The translations under genes and the position numbers were made by a program. From positions 10,158,501 through 10,222,500 of the forward strand of contig JAULJL010000011.1 in assembly GCA_030761205.1 (NCBI GenBank): a DNA stretch of 64,000 nucleotides, in the 5' to 3' direction. Below, in pieces: positions 25,321-36,630 of the stretch (position 1 is its first letter; every line of letters starts with the position of its first letter). The stretch comes from Fremontodendron californicum (lineage: Eukaryota > Streptophyta > Magnoliopsida > Malvales > Malvaceae). The notes beneath the pieces were generated by a model. That model saw only the letters and a program-made list of their open reading frames with translations, was not told the origin of the DNA and did not search any database.

Positions 25321-28300
25321 AGCTTAAGATATATAATTATGGTAATAATCTCTAAAGAGTTATACAGTTTATCTACAAAACATGCAATTTTTTTTGTTGG
25401 TCAATATGCATGATTTCCTTATGGTCCTATGTCTATTGTTGAATACTCAAATATTGAGAAGTAGAGAGTTTGATACTATCCCCTTTCTTAGTAGTAAAAG
25501 TACAAATAATGAAAAAAGTTAAAATAAAATAAAAAAATTAAAAAGAGCTTTAATAAGGCAGGCTTTTTTTACGCCTATCGCCTTACAAAAAAAAGCGCCT
25601 AAGCGCACGACGCGTACGCCTGATCAAATGTGCCTTGCCCGAAAGGTTCTAAGACGCTTTTGTCATCTAGACCTAAGGCATAGGTGCGCTTAGGCGCAAG
25701 CCTTGACAACACTGATTGATCTAGCCTTTTTGCTCTAATTGTAAGATAAATGGTTAAAGTTCTAATCATGGCAGTCGGTACCGTACCGGCCGATACATAC
25801 TAGTTTTGAAGAAAAACGAAACAGTACCAACATCGTACCGTTTCGGTTTTTGTACCAGTTCGTACCGATCATATCGGCCGGTACCGGCCTGTACCTATCT
25901 GTACCGACTTGTACCAGTACGTACCGACCCGTACCGGTTGGTACAAGATTTTGATTTTTTTATTTTTTTTACATTTTTTTCACTTGATTTTTTTAACCAA
26001 TTCTTAATACTTTTTAGTCATAATAATTTTTACTTTTTCATAATTCCATTCAAAAGAATATTTATTAAATTAGACTATTGAATCTAATTAATAATAATTT
26101 ATTTTATTTATTTATGATTAAAAATTTAATATATTAAATATTTAAAATTTTATAATTGCATATAAACATTTATATGTATGTAATTGAGATATATGTATAT
26201 AATATATATTTTATTAGAAAACTTGGAAATAAGCTTTATAAATATATATATATGAAAAAATATTTGAAAAATGCCGATAAATCCGAAACGGTACTCCGAA
26301 ACACATCGGTACCGGCACGTACCAATACCGAAAGAAAAACGATACGTCTACTGGTACCGTACTGACTACTTTGGTTCCAATCCATTTGTTAAATGTAATG
26401 TTTTGTTTTGTTATTCCCCTTATCTTATCTACTTTGACTTCAACATGTTACCCACTGTCACTTACAAAACATAATAAGTTTTAATTTTTTTTAATACTGT
26501 ATTTTTGTTGAAATTTTTTTAACAAAATAATCAAAACATTTATTGTGTAATTACTAAAACTGCATATATTTCATATTTCCAGGCAACTAACACATTTTCA
26601 CTTTCAACTATTATCTTCAATAAGTTGTACTATTCAGTATTCACCTATAATACCTTTACCACATTTGAATCTCTATTTTCACCAAATTTAAATATAACAA
26701 TATTATTGCCTATTCAAACTTCCACTGCATATTAGATTTCTTTTCTAAAAGACAATATAAGATTTTAGGTTATTTCCCTGCATATTTAAACACAACAGAA
26801 TTTGTCTACCTTTTCCCATTCTAATATATATAATCCATCCCATTAACAATTTCGTTTGTATAGTTCTTCCTACAAACCCTAAAATAATATTATCAAATGA
26901 AATTTCCTACCACATATCTTTATTTTTATTCCTTCACAACAAATTGTCATTGTTGCAAAATTTATTTGCTACCCATATTAGAATCATATAAAAACCCAAA
27001 AGACCTCTTACTAACTCTACTATTTATGCTCAATCAATACTCTATACTTCACATCTTTGCAAGCATAGGTAATGTTTTTTTCACCTACTTAAGTTGTTAC
27101 TACTCCGATTGTTAAAGGTAAGTCTAAGATCTATTTACCTTTGTCTTTGCTTTAGCTAACCTTTAAGCGCCCATTGTAAGTTTAACTGTTGAAAAACTTC
27201 AATTTGTTATATGCAATGCTTCATTCACCAAAATTTTCTTTTTCTTTGGCAAACTTTATATCATTGTGAGTTTAATTGTTTAAGTTTTATTCAATTTGTG
27301 AAAGGTAATGCTTGTTCATCTAATTTACCTTTTTCACATTACCTTACAATTAATTAGAAAATAGGTTCATTAATAGTTTGAAACTTGGAAATCTTTGAAA
27401 ACCTACAATATGTATTGTATTATGTTGACTTGGTAAATATTCCATTATCACGCACTTAACTTTTTCAAATTTCACCTATTATACCTTTAAATGATTTTAA
27501 TTTCACCAAATTTAAAAATTAGTAAAAATAAATTTGATTTCTTCAAATTTTTAGTTACTAATTGGCCTTTCGAGTTTTAGTTTTTTTTTTTTTTTTGTAT
27601 AATTAATTTTGAATGGTATTACTAGAAACACAAAAGGTAGTTACAATTTCACTCCTAAATTAAAAATGTTTTAGCTTCTCTTAATAATTATATTTTTTTT
27701 ATCTTTTCATCTTTTGCTAGTATAACCTTCTCGTAAACTTTTAAGCCCAAACTCAACTGCCTAACAATCTAAAGGTTAATAATAAAGCAAACATATCTGA
27801 CAGAGAATATACAAAGATCGCACTAGGAACCACATAGAAAGATACCACGATATAGTCTACACCTCATTTCCAGCCTTATTTTGGAATCTCAACCCTACGT
27901 AGATATCAACTGCTAAAATTTGAAGATCAGATAGGCATTTAAAAAGAATTCCTAGGTTACTCCTAAACCTGCTAGGACTAGAATTCCTAATAGGAAACTA
28001 ACAAGTAATAAAGTTGATAACCAATCTGGACTCCAAGAAGATAAGACTGATTCCAAGAACTAGTATAGCCTAAGCATAACAAATTAACATATAGCAATCA
28101 CAAAACTACCATTTCTGTTTTTCTCAATCTATCCCAATAGTGGAGATCTGAGAATTCATTGATTAACTCAACAATCAGAACGACAATGGAAGAAAACAAA
28201 GCACTTTCATTTTGCATATAAAAGACTAAATTATGAAAGGATACACACCAGGTGAGATCCCATCAAAACCATAAAGCTCATTCATGATCGTCGACTTGCC

Positions 28301-29065
28301 TACACCAGGTGGACCGATGATTCCAACCACCTTAAAATCAGTATTCTCAGTCAAAAACTGCAATTAACAAAAAGCAACAAAAAAATTTTAGCCAACAAAA
28401 ACCATCTGATTCTTTACCTCATTTGAAATACCCATAGTTTAGCTATCTATGGTCGCTACCTTTGCTACATGCTTTTCACTAAAAAAAATTAAAAACAAAA
28501 AACATAAATGTGCATTTGGATGCAAAAGAAAATAATATTTTTCACAAATTGAAATTTTTAAATAACAAAATGCACGATTTTACTTTTCTATCAAACCAAT
28601 TAGAATTACATTTACTCATTCCTTCATTTTGAATTAATTATAATTTTACTTTCTATCATTTGCTCCAAAAAAAAAAAAAACTTCAAATAGCAAAAAATAG
28701 CCATCAAATGGAGACATGAAAACCGCAAATAATTTAAGCTTAAAAGAACTATTTCCAGTTCCATTGCATCTGAAGCTTTTGCATCCAAATAAAACATAAA
28801 GAGTTAAAAGGAAATGGAAACGTCTTTTTTTCTTTCAACTTACAGGCAAAAGGCGGTCGATGTGGAACTCCCAAGAATCAGAAAGGAGGTTGAGGGAACC
28901 AACGGGAGGGAGACGGGCCCGATGTGGCGCCGTTTCATCTTCACCACCTGCGCGTCCAAATTTACCAGGGACCGGCCCAGCTGATGGCTTGGCTAATAGG
29001 ATTTTGGGAGCAGAAGGGTTCAATGAGGGATTGGAAGAACTGGTTCCGCCGGTGGAACCCGCCAT
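16581..29065 (-). CDS. SMG9: SMG9-like protein (nonsense-mediated mRNA decay factor)
   Basis: SMG9 belongs to the SMG1-SMG8-SMG9 kinase complex that acts on UPF1 in nonsense-mediated decay (family knowledge). Eight coding exons were placed by GT-AG sites and frame: 29065-28844, 28357-28249, 21777-21662, 20663-20544, 20382-20293, 19643-19495, 17152-16900 and 16733-16581, 1212 nt, 403 codons plus stop. Exon 1 is a low-complexity Ser/Gly/Pro N-terminus (MAGSTGGTSSSNPSL). Exon 2 holds the P-loop GPPGVGKST (residues 89-97) and NELYGFD. Later exons give RPDGSSTVSVLSGESLSAE, VLLASICHILLVVSEGVHD, VDLLKHGIPDPSS and the C-terminus TLQSSGMFRR. An in-frame ATG 37 codons upstream (29176) is possible, but the chosen start gives the family-like N-terminus. 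Intron 2 is 6.5 kb and transposon-filled. No frame break was found, so the gene looks intact. Confidence 0.93.
18690..19075 (+). mobile_element. 5'-truncated LINE fragment (3' end) in SMG9 intron 6
   Basis: The translation gives AWNAHIHMVWRERNTRLYGG, then in another frame RLYGIRNIANDSVNRELCN. These match the C-terminal zinc-binding region of plant LINE reverse transcriptases (ERNxR and the NDxVNRxL-type tail). The fragment ends in an A-rich stretch after ACTTGTAGCAGC near 19060. It lies antisense to the host gene, has one frameshift and is non-functional. Confidence 0.6.
21958..22513. mobile_element. MITE-like DNA transposon with diverged termini in SMG9 intron 2
   Basis: The left end GGGCTGCATTTGGATGCAGC and the inverse of the right end (about 22493-22513, GCCATATGTGTTTGAACAGC) are similar over about 20 bp. 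Inside there is no coding capacity and an AT-rich core. No certain target duplication was found, so the family and ends are tentative. Confidence 0.4.
23853..24654. mobile_element. 802-bp element with 45-bp near-perfect inverted termini
   Basis: The left arm 23853-23897 begins TTGTGGGAGGGCAGTTGTAG. The right arm 24610-24654 is its inverse complement at 44 of 45 positions. The inside holds no ORF of merit. It does carry a CT- and C-rich stretch with CCATCCGGCCAGCGCC at 23925-24060 ending in TTTCTCAG, which looks like a captured gene leader. No clear target duplication was seen. It lies in SMG9 intron 2. Class is not assigned; Mutator-like or foldback are both possible. Confidence 0.7.
25132..25714. 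mobile_element. Non-autonomous hAT element with perfect 8-bp TSD
   Basis: The ends TAGTGCTGTCAATGGCGC and, on the other strand, CAGTGTTGTCAAGGCTTGCG are inverted repeats. ATTGATCT flanks both sides (25124-25131 and 25715-25722). Eight-base duplications and CAGTG-like ends fit the hAT superfamily. A TA microsatellite (about 25268-25318) lies inside. Confidence 0.8.
25768..26373. mobile_element. GTACCGG-rich DNA transposon, 9-bp near-perfect TSD
   Basis: The termini are dense in GTACC/GGTACC words (25780-25940 and 26300-26365) with an AT-rich core. The flanks read GTTCTAATC (25759-25767) and GTTCCAATC (26374-26382), a 9-bp duplication with one change. The related intronic unit near 23775 (AAGTTTTAATCCATGTGTTAA) serves as an empty-site comparison. 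A 9-bp duplication suggests Mutator-like mobilisation, but the termini do not settle it. Confidence 0.6.
28510..28790. mobile_element. Small MITE in SMG9 intron 1
   Basis: ATTTGGATGCAAAAG near the left end and CTTTTGCATCCAAAT at the right end are a perfect 15-bp inverted repeat. AAAACATAAA flanks both sides (ending 28509 and from 28791). The core is AT-rich and non-coding. Confidence 0.6.
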
Positions 29066-29439
29066 TGCTGTTCGCAATGGAAGCTGTATCGTTTTAGTTG
29101 CAGCAGAAGAGAGAAATAATTTTACTATTTTGAATAGAAGATAGAGAAGGAGGAAAAAGGGCGGGAAAGAGTACAAGAAGAGGTAGCAATGGCATCAGAT
29201 GACACCTTTCAGCAACGATCCTAGCGGTAGGAAGGAGAAAGAAATAGAGAGAAGCAGAGCGAGGGTGGACTGAGCGCAAAGAGAAAAAGGAATTGCTATG
29301 GAGAGAGAAAGGGTGGGGCACGCCACCAGGTCTGGGATGTCAAGCCCGGGTTTGAGCGCCACAAGGCAAATACGGCGTCGGCGGCCGATGATATGAAGGA
29401 AGTGAGAGGGTAGAAGTGTAGGGAGGAAATAAGGAATAT

Positions 29440-29805
29440 AAAATTAAATTAATTTTACATACAATAATTTTTTATTCGATTTATATTTTTTTAATTCGAT
29501 AGACGTATTTTATGTTTTATTTATGTAGATTATAAACGTCGAATTTCGAGTAAATTAAAAAATATCTAATAATTTATTTAACGTAAAAAAAAAATTTAAC
29601 TGTTAAATACATATTAAAAAAAAGTATTCTCAATCGATATGATAGAGATATCGGATCGATTCAAAACTTTACGTACACGACGAGTACAACTATATTGTTA
29701 AATCTAAAGGTCGGTTTGTTAAAATATAAATCGTATAAAAAATTACGGAAATGTGTAAAACTAATTTAGTTTTACACTAGTGTAAGTGAATCCCTCTTCT
29801 ATATC
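29440..29805. mobile_element. MITE-like repeat upstream of SMG9, related to 47700-48095
   Basis: The right end carries TTTTACACTAGTGTAAGTGA and the left part TAAAATTAAATTAATTTTAC. The copy near 47700-48095 shares the TTTACACTGGTGTAAA-type end, the CGACGAGTAC/CGTCGTGCAT region and the GTGTGTAAAATTAA end. It lies about 400 bp upstream of the SMG9-like start codon. Exact ends are uncertain. Confidence 0.45.
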
Positions 29806-29837
29806 TATTATGCTTATATATACTTATACTATTCTTA

Positions 29838-30552
29838 GGCTCCATTTGGATTGACAGTGAGATTGATTCTGATAAGATTAAAAACAGCGATAGAAGTGAG
29901 ATTAGTTACTGTAGTAGTGAGATTAGGTACTGTAGTGGTGAGATTAAAATCAGAGCTGAGATATGTGTTTTTGGATACAAACTCAGTGGTAACGATGAGT
30001 TAAAATATAGTGAAAAAAGAAAATGACTATTAAGAATATTAAATTAAAAATTATATATAATAAAATTTAAGATTATTTGACATTTATAAAATTAATAAAT
30101 TATTATAAATTATTAAATTATATTTATGTTAAATAATAATTTTATTAATAAAATGATAGTAATATATGTTATAATATTTTTGTCTTTACTTTTTTATCAT
30201 TGATGTAATGATTTATGTTTTATTTAAATAATTATTTACATTAATTTAAAAGTGTAATGATAAATTATTTTTATGTATATTTTAATAATTAATGATTGTG
30301 TGTTTAATGATATTTTAGAAAATAAAACAAATGCTTAGGGATGGAAATGAAAAAATAAATAAAAATTAAAAAGCTTGTTTAGTTGAAGGTCCAGTGACTC
30401 ACTGGACCCTCCTACCTCCAGCAAAAGTAACATCATCCGGTGGCCCAATCTCACTATTATGTTGTCATCTAAACACCATTGAATCGTGCGTTTGAGCCAA
30501 AAAGTAACTTAAACGTATTGAATTGAAGGTTCAATCTATTCCAAATGGAGCC
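29838..30552. mobile_element. PIF/Harbinger (Tourist-like) MITE, 715 bp, TSD TTA
   Basis: The ends GGCTCCATTTGGA and TCCAAATGGAGCC are perfect inverse repeats over 13 bp, flanked by TTA on both sides (29835-29837 and 30553-30555). The 3-bp TTA duplication and GG-type ends fit PIF/Harbinger MITEs. It sits inside a Helitron-like 5' end. Confidence 0.8.
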
Positions 30553-30628
30553 TTAAAAAGAATGATTGAGTTAGTGTCACGAGTTAATAAAATATCAACT
30601 CAGTTAGAAAAATATCAAAAAAATTAAA

Positions 30629-30981
30629 TCTATACTAGTCTTAAAAAGAATGACTGAGTTGGTGTCACGAGTTAATAAGACATCAACTCAGTTAGAAAAA
30701 TATCAAAAAAATCAAATTAAAAAAAATTAAAAACAAATAAAATTACATTATAAAAGTAATTTTTTTATTTTTTAATTTTTCACACAACTTTCACAAATAC
30801 CACTCATCTCTTTTTCTCCACAAAAAATTATCTATTTACTTTTAAAAAAACTACCCACTTTTCTAAATAAACTACCCACTTACACAAATTATCCAATTAC
30901 AAAAATTATCCATTTTTTTTACATTTATTTTTATAAATACAATATATTTTCACTCACATAATGAGTGTAAGAAAATTCTAG
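30629..30981 (+). mobile_element. Small Helitron-like element, 353 bp
   Basis: It starts A|TCTATACTAGTC and ends with a hairpin (CACTCA CATAA TGAGTG, 30953-30968) followed 9 bases on by CTAG|T. TC...CTRR ends, a hairpin just before the 3' end and insertion between A and T are Helitron hallmarks. No coding content. The sequence just upstream (30553-30628) repeats its first 80 bp, so two 5' ends lie in tandem. Confidence 0.65.
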
Positions 30982-31410
30982 TACTATTAAAAGGGACTAA
31001 ATTGGTGTGAGTTGATGTTAAATATCACCAATTCAATTAAAATTAAAAATATACGTGTTTCTTCACTTTTTAAAAAATTATTCATCTATTTTTTTTTCAA
31101 AATATGACTTCTTTTTACTCGTATTTTTTTCATTCATCCACATAGTATGTATATCATGATTTAGTTATATTAAAATTTTGTTAATATATACTATATATAA
31201 AATCGCTGACTGAATTGGTATTACGAATCAAGTTAAAAATTGACAAAAAATTAAAGAAAACTATTATAAAAATTTAAATTTAAAAATATACATGTCTATT
31301 CACTTCTAAAAAATTAAACATCTATTTTTGCTTCTTTTTTTTCAAAACACAACTTCTTTTACTCGTATTTTTTTTATCCACCCACATAGTAGGTGTGTCA
31401 TGATCTAGTT
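30982..31410 (+). mobile_element. Further tandem Helitron-like termini
   Basis: Two related units follow head to tail (about 30982-31180 and 31190-31408). Each opens with a TACTAT...AAA...GACTGAATTGG-type head and ends TCATGATTTAG|T or TCATGATCTAG|T after a CCACATAGTA hairpin region. They are diverged from the 353-bp element. Boundaries are approximate. Confidence 0.45.
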
Positions 31411-31739
31411 ATATTAAAATTTGGTTAATTTAGTATAATTTAGGGTTTGTTAATTTTATTTTCATAATATTTACTTTAGCAGATAAATGATGATTTGATT
31501 ATATGAACATTAAGCATGCCATGAGCATAACATTCTATCATTCCATTTAATTTTAGGTATTTATTTCTGCATAAATATACACTAGGGGTATTTTTCTTCT
31601 TGTCATCTCGTATGCCTTACAGTTTAAGACATTTTAGTCAATTTGTAATTTTTTTCGGAATGCTTTACTTTATTTCTTGTAAGATAAATATCATGAACTA
31701 CGTTTATTTTTTGTAATATGCTTCTAATAAACCGGTGTA

Positions 31740-33534
31740 ATGCATCCTGTTAATGATCGATAGATTATCTGAGATTGTCAGCCCACCTGTATCTCTTTAG
31801 ATACATGCGTGACAGCATGAGACAATAATTGTTCATGAATGTATGACATTTAGAATTATTGGTGAGATACACTCTTTAAATCGTAAGCCTGGAGGAATTT
31901 ATGATCTGAAATGGAAAATTAGAGGCTGGGTTTATCCCATATGGGATTAGGAGCTATGGTTTCTTCTACATTCCGTACGCAAATCTTCGAACCAGGTTCT
32001 CTGGTGAAGAAGAGACTTCTAGCCTTGAAATCGACCTTGATTCCCGTATATAAATAAATCAAGTGGCGACTCCTTAATGCCTTAATTTGGGCCAACCATC
32101 TTTAGTAGACAGTCTCAAATTAGAATAGTCTCTTTGGACCCATTCTAATTTATCATGCTTATTTATTTGATAGATTAATTTCTAAATGAAAGTAATTTAT
32201 TTCTCAATTAAATTTCTTTCTCCTTATGAACAATTCATGTCATTAATCTATTAATATCATTTCATGACATTAATCCAATATAGCATAGTCATTCGAAATA
32301 CACTTTGCACATCACTATGTCAAAGTCGACTATACTAGTTTATATAAGACTTCTTGATTCCTCTTATCTCATTAAGACATTGTCTTTGGATTTCTCAAAT
32401 CTCAATCATGTCTTAATCTTTCTTAATTGAACTTCTTCAATAAAGTATAGATCTTTTATTCCATTAAGTTTTACCTTAATAGAATACCATGTTGAATCCA
32501 TACATATATGTTCTTATGTGTATGACCCTCTAGGTTTCCAGTATGTTGGCAATGAACATAAGTTAATCTCATTAACTTGTTTTCATAGATCATGAGCGGG
32601 ATCTAGCAACCCATCATGACCACCCAAATATTGTGAAGTCATCGTGACCTTTTTAGAAGCCTTTCAGCAACCAGCCTTTTAGTGTAATACGGTCCTTTCA
32701 CCATATATCCCGGGTAGCTCATGAGCATGGTGCAATGTCTACTCATGATCGATCCATATTAGTTCTTAGCAACTTATAATTAACCTTATGAATTCAGAGA
32801 AACAACTTTCTCCTAAATCCATCATGCTTTGGCCAAAAACTTAATCAAGTTAATTGTAGTTAAGAACAAACGAGATATGTCTCCATTATCATAGGGAGTG
32901 GTGAATCCTCTCTGGATCACTCATTCATCTTCGTATGGTTCATGTCATACCCAATAACACCCTACCATAAGCATCCTCTTGTTGGGACCCGTTCGTGATG
33001 GAATCTAAGTATGACACTATCCATACAAGATGACATGGTATCACAAGTCTAAGGACTAATTTACATGATTGGTACTAAGAGAACATTATCATAGACACTG
33101 GAGTGATATTACCAAATGAAGTTTTTTTGGCGGGCCATGTTCATTGAACTTGTTCAACAGATAAGCACCTATATGTTATCCCAAGTAACCCATACTTCAA
33201 CCTGTATGAGATCATTTTCTTAGTTCATAAGTAAGAAGGCTTAACATATACTAGTCTTTGAGCATTGCTAATGCCCCGTCTTGGCAATACGATGACCAAG
33301 AACAGTTTGAGGAACAAGGCTTTAATGCATAAGGATCTCATAATTATAACTCTATATAATTCCTTTGCAAGGCCATTATATTTCATGGGCTTCATCCGAT
33401 TAGTACTTAATAACTCCTTATTATTGTACTAACATGAAGGAAAACCTTGTATCACTATCTTCATAGTGAAGGGTATACTTTATTGACTGTGTATCTCATG
33501 CTCAATCTGATTGGCTTTAGGGCATACACCAACA
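31740..33534 (-). mobile_element. LTR of a retrotransposon, minus orientation
   Basis: Read on the minus strand it begins TGTTGGTGTATGCCCTAAAG at 33534, a typical TGTTG LTR start. The other end was not found with confidence; the figure given is a guess. No gag or pol of its own was recognised. It abuts the RT of a minus-strand gypsy at 33535. A GTGGCGACTCC motif occurs at about 32054, as in the Tat LTR near 14400. Confidence 0.4.
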
Positions 33535-35960
33535 AAAAGACCAATACAAATCTTCTGAGGTAAGACTTAAATATGCTATTCATCTAACTTTGGAAAGTTG
33601 AAGGGGTGTTGGTGAGTCCAAAGAGCATCATCAGGGATTCATAATGCCCATCATGTGTTTTAAAGGTAGTTTTGTGAACATCTCCACCATGTATCCTAAT
33701 TTGATGGTAGTTTGACCTTAGGTGCAATTTGGAAAAGATTGTCGCCTTAGTTAGTTAGTTCATCTAACAACTCCTCTATAAATGGAATTGGAAACTTGTC
33801 CTTAATTGTCAATTAGTCTAACTGCCTATAGTCAACACAAAATCTCCATGATTTATCTTTTTTACTTTACCATCAGTATTGGTGATGCAAAGGAACTGCA
33901 ACTGTCCCTTATGATTCCAGCTTCTAACATCTCATTCACCATATTCTTTATCTCAGTTTTTTATATCGTAGGATATCTATAAGGCCTAATTCTCATTGCG
34001 TGGGACTCAACCTTTAAGGGAATCTTGTGGTCAGTTAGGTGGTAACTCTCTCGGCAGCTCAAAGAGTCCTTGGTATTTTCGTAGCAATTTATCTAATCCA
34101 TCAGTTATAGTGATAAGTTATACTTTCTCACTATTAATTGCATTTAGCTAAACTTGTGAGCCCTTTGTCAATAGAAAAGCCCATGGGTGATGGCTGCCAT
34201 TGGACATGAGTGAGTGCAAGAGCTTTAAGTTTTGCTTTCTGCTCATGACTTGTACTATCCCTGGTTGTATACCCTGTAGGAGTCTTCAGTGGACCTTTGC
34301 TTGAATTGCATTGTTAGAGCAGTAAAGTCCCATAATATTGATCCTAATATGACCAACCATTGCACTCCCAACACCAAATCACAATTCTTAAGAGGCAGCA
34401 CCATTAAGTCTATTACAAAATTGGTTTTTTATACACACCAAGGCACAACCCTAAAGGTTCCCCATGTAGACATACTCCCACCATTAGCTACAGTAACATC
34501 AATCTTGTAGTTTTATCTAATATGCAACCTCAAGGTCTTGGCCAAAACACTGTCAACAAAATTGTATGTGCTTCATGAATAAACCAACATAACCAAACTA
34601 TAATTCTTAATCACTCCTTGGGCTCTCATGGTTTGATAACCCGTAGTACCAAGTATAGCATGCAATAAAATCACTGGTTTATCTCCCCCAACAGTCTCTA
34701 ACAAAAAGACCTCAAGACTATCTATGCAATATGAGAAAACCTCTAATTCAGGATCTTCATCACAACCATCAGTCAAAATTTGGTAGAGTTGAGATTTCAT
34801 GCATTTGTGATTAAAGCTTTACTTAGCACCACATTGATAGTAGAGGCTTTTTTTTCTTTCCTCCATCCTTATATAGCTGTGATGGGTTTCTTGGTAAGTG
34901 TTTTGGCAGTGTTTAAAGAATCTGAGTTAGTGTTTGGTATAGCATAGTTAGGGTTGCAGGTTTTGGGGCTATTAAAGTTCATTAAATTTGGATTGGTTGG
35001 GGCTTTTGGAATTGGTAATAGGGGATGTAAGGTGTTTGTTTTAAAATACATGTTGGATGAGGTTGATGTAGAAAGGGTTACTGTTGGTTTTGTAGTGTTT
35101 GTGGTCTTCTTTGTGTTGGGATACAATATTGATTCAACTTGTTTAGCCAAATGCAATGTTTGTTATGGTCTGAAAAGTTTGACTAATTGAGATATTTCAA
35201 GTTTGAGGTTACTAATGAATACACTAAGTGCATAAGAATCAGAGAGTTATAAGAGATTAAGTAGTACACCTAAGAATTATTCATGATATTGTTCCACAGT
35301 CCCCATTTGCTTGAGTTCAACCAGCTTTGTCATTGCATTGCATTGCTTTACCCAGATGCAACATCACTACTCTCACCTTAGAACCTAAGTATACCTATTC
35401 TCATCACTACTCCTCTAAAGCAAATCAATCCCTCATGTCCCTAATATAAGTCACCCAAATCAATTTGTCAAATTCCCTCTTACGTTTTTGAATAGTATTG
35501 GTGTCATTGCATTGCTTTACCTAGATGCAACATCACTACTCTCACTTTAGAACCTTCTAAAACTTGCTCAACCTCAAAATATTGTTCCAGTTTTAACAAT
35601 CATCCTTTGAAGACCTTACCAGAAAACTTTGGGCATTCAAGTTTGCATGGTTTGGGAAATTCATACAAGGGAACTATTATTGTTTGTGGAAGCGAAACCA
35701 TCAAATTGTTGGATACTGTATTGCAAGCAAATTCATTAGCAGATGCTGAATCTCCTACACCATGCTTATCAGCTATGTTTTCACTCTTGACACTAGAAGT
35801 TCAAAGAATCGTTCCAACTATAGCTTCAAATCTGCGTGGAACCCATTGAGTTTGTCCTCTATCTTTCTATCTAATTGTTGTAGCTCCGATTGGATTTTGG
35901 ATATGTCCTATTGATTTGGTTTAGTTCCTTTTGCAAGCGAGTCATAACACCGTCAACCAT
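33535..35960 (-). pseudogene. Ty3/gypsy gag-pro-RT remnant (chromovirus-like), broken
   Basis: Reading minus-strand from ATG at 35960: a coiled N-terminus, KLECPKFSGKVFKG, LVELKQMGTVEQYHE and LHLAKQVES (gag), then a zinc-knuckle remnant YYQCGAK...HKC near 34830. Protease follows with GTTGYQTMRAQGVIKNYSL and VMLVYS*STYNFVDSVLA. RT follows with DKSWRFCVDYR and TFQS*MNSIFKSYL. The frame ends at FVLVF, exactly at the LTR junction, before the catalytic DD motif. There are many stops and small shifts, and RNase H and integrase are absent. A roughly 165-bp duplication (35330-35400 against 35495-35570) lies in gag. Lineage within chromoviruses was not resolved. Confidence 0.75.
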
Positions 35961-35974
35961 AGTGTCAGATCTTA

Positions 35975-35986
35975 GCTTTGATACCA
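35975..35986 (-). promoter_or_regulatory. Primer binding site for initiator tRNA-Met
   Basis: On the minus strand TGGTATCAAAGC lies four bases past a CA end (GCTCATCA), 15 bases before the gag ATG. It matches the usual plant LTR-retrotransposon primer site TGGTATCAGAGC with one change. The element's own LTR should start at 35991 and run to higher coordinates, but its far end is lost among later repeats. Confidence 0.7.
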
Positions 35987-36104
35987 AAATTGATGAGCTT
36001 AAACAATAAGAATGATGAAATATTAAGAATAACAAGAAAATAAAATGCAGAGAGATAAAAAAAAAAGAAATAGATTGAGGGAAAATGATAGTAACACAAG
36101 GTTC

Positions 36105-36590
36105 GTTTGTTTCGCGAAAAATACTTTTTGAAAAATGATTTTTCGCATTTTTTATACTTGTTTCGAGGAAAATAGCTTTGTCAATCAAAAATGAATTTGA
36201 GTCAATAAAAAAATTACTATTTCTTTTTCTAGAAATTGTCTTACACTTTTAAAAGTATAAGACATTTTCGAAAGCTGAAGCAAAGTTAAAAGAATCGATC
36301 CATTAAGTACAGGGATCAATCTCTTTTTATGGAAACTGAAGCAAAGCAACAAAAAATAATCGATTCCTAAATATAAGGATAGATCCATAAGTTTAAAAGC
36401 TAAAGTTTAGCAAAAAGATCAATCCTCTAAGTGTAAGAATCAATTTTTTTTTTTAATACTAATGTAATTTTTTGAAAAAATAATCAAACAATAAAAAAAA
36501 TATTTTCATGGGATTATTTAAATAACAAGAAATATCAACTTTTCCATAAAATAAACCATTTTCCAAAAATTATATTAAGAAAGTCAATTT
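36105..36590. mobile_element. MITE-like repeat with AAAA-type inverted ends
   Basis: The left part (GTTTCGCGAAAAATACTTTT, GAAAAATGATTTTTCG) and the inverse of the right part (GGAAAATGGTTTATTTTATG) are similar. The core repeats AATCGATCC/GATCAAT boxes. No target duplication was settled. It is probably inside the gypsy LTR. Confidence 0.35.
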
Positions 36591-36630
36591 ATGCATAGAG
36601 AAAAAAAAATATTCTTCACAATTTCGTTAA

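Larger units (their letters stand above)
23620..27360. repeat. Dispersed diverged intronic repeat units in SMG9 intron 2
   Basis: The phrases AATTGCTAAAGGTAA, TTGGCAAAC and AAGTTNTAATCCATNTGTTAA recur at about 23620-23830, 24990-25120, 25740-26400 (split by an insertion), 27100-27200 and 27240-27310. They look like an old tandem duplication of about 250 bp, later broken up by transposons. Confidence 0.45.

Noticed and set aside
28860..29144. Plus-strand frame opposite the SMG9-like first exon
   Set aside because: Shadow of the minus-strand exon, which is confirmed by splice sites and by the P-loop exon that follows.
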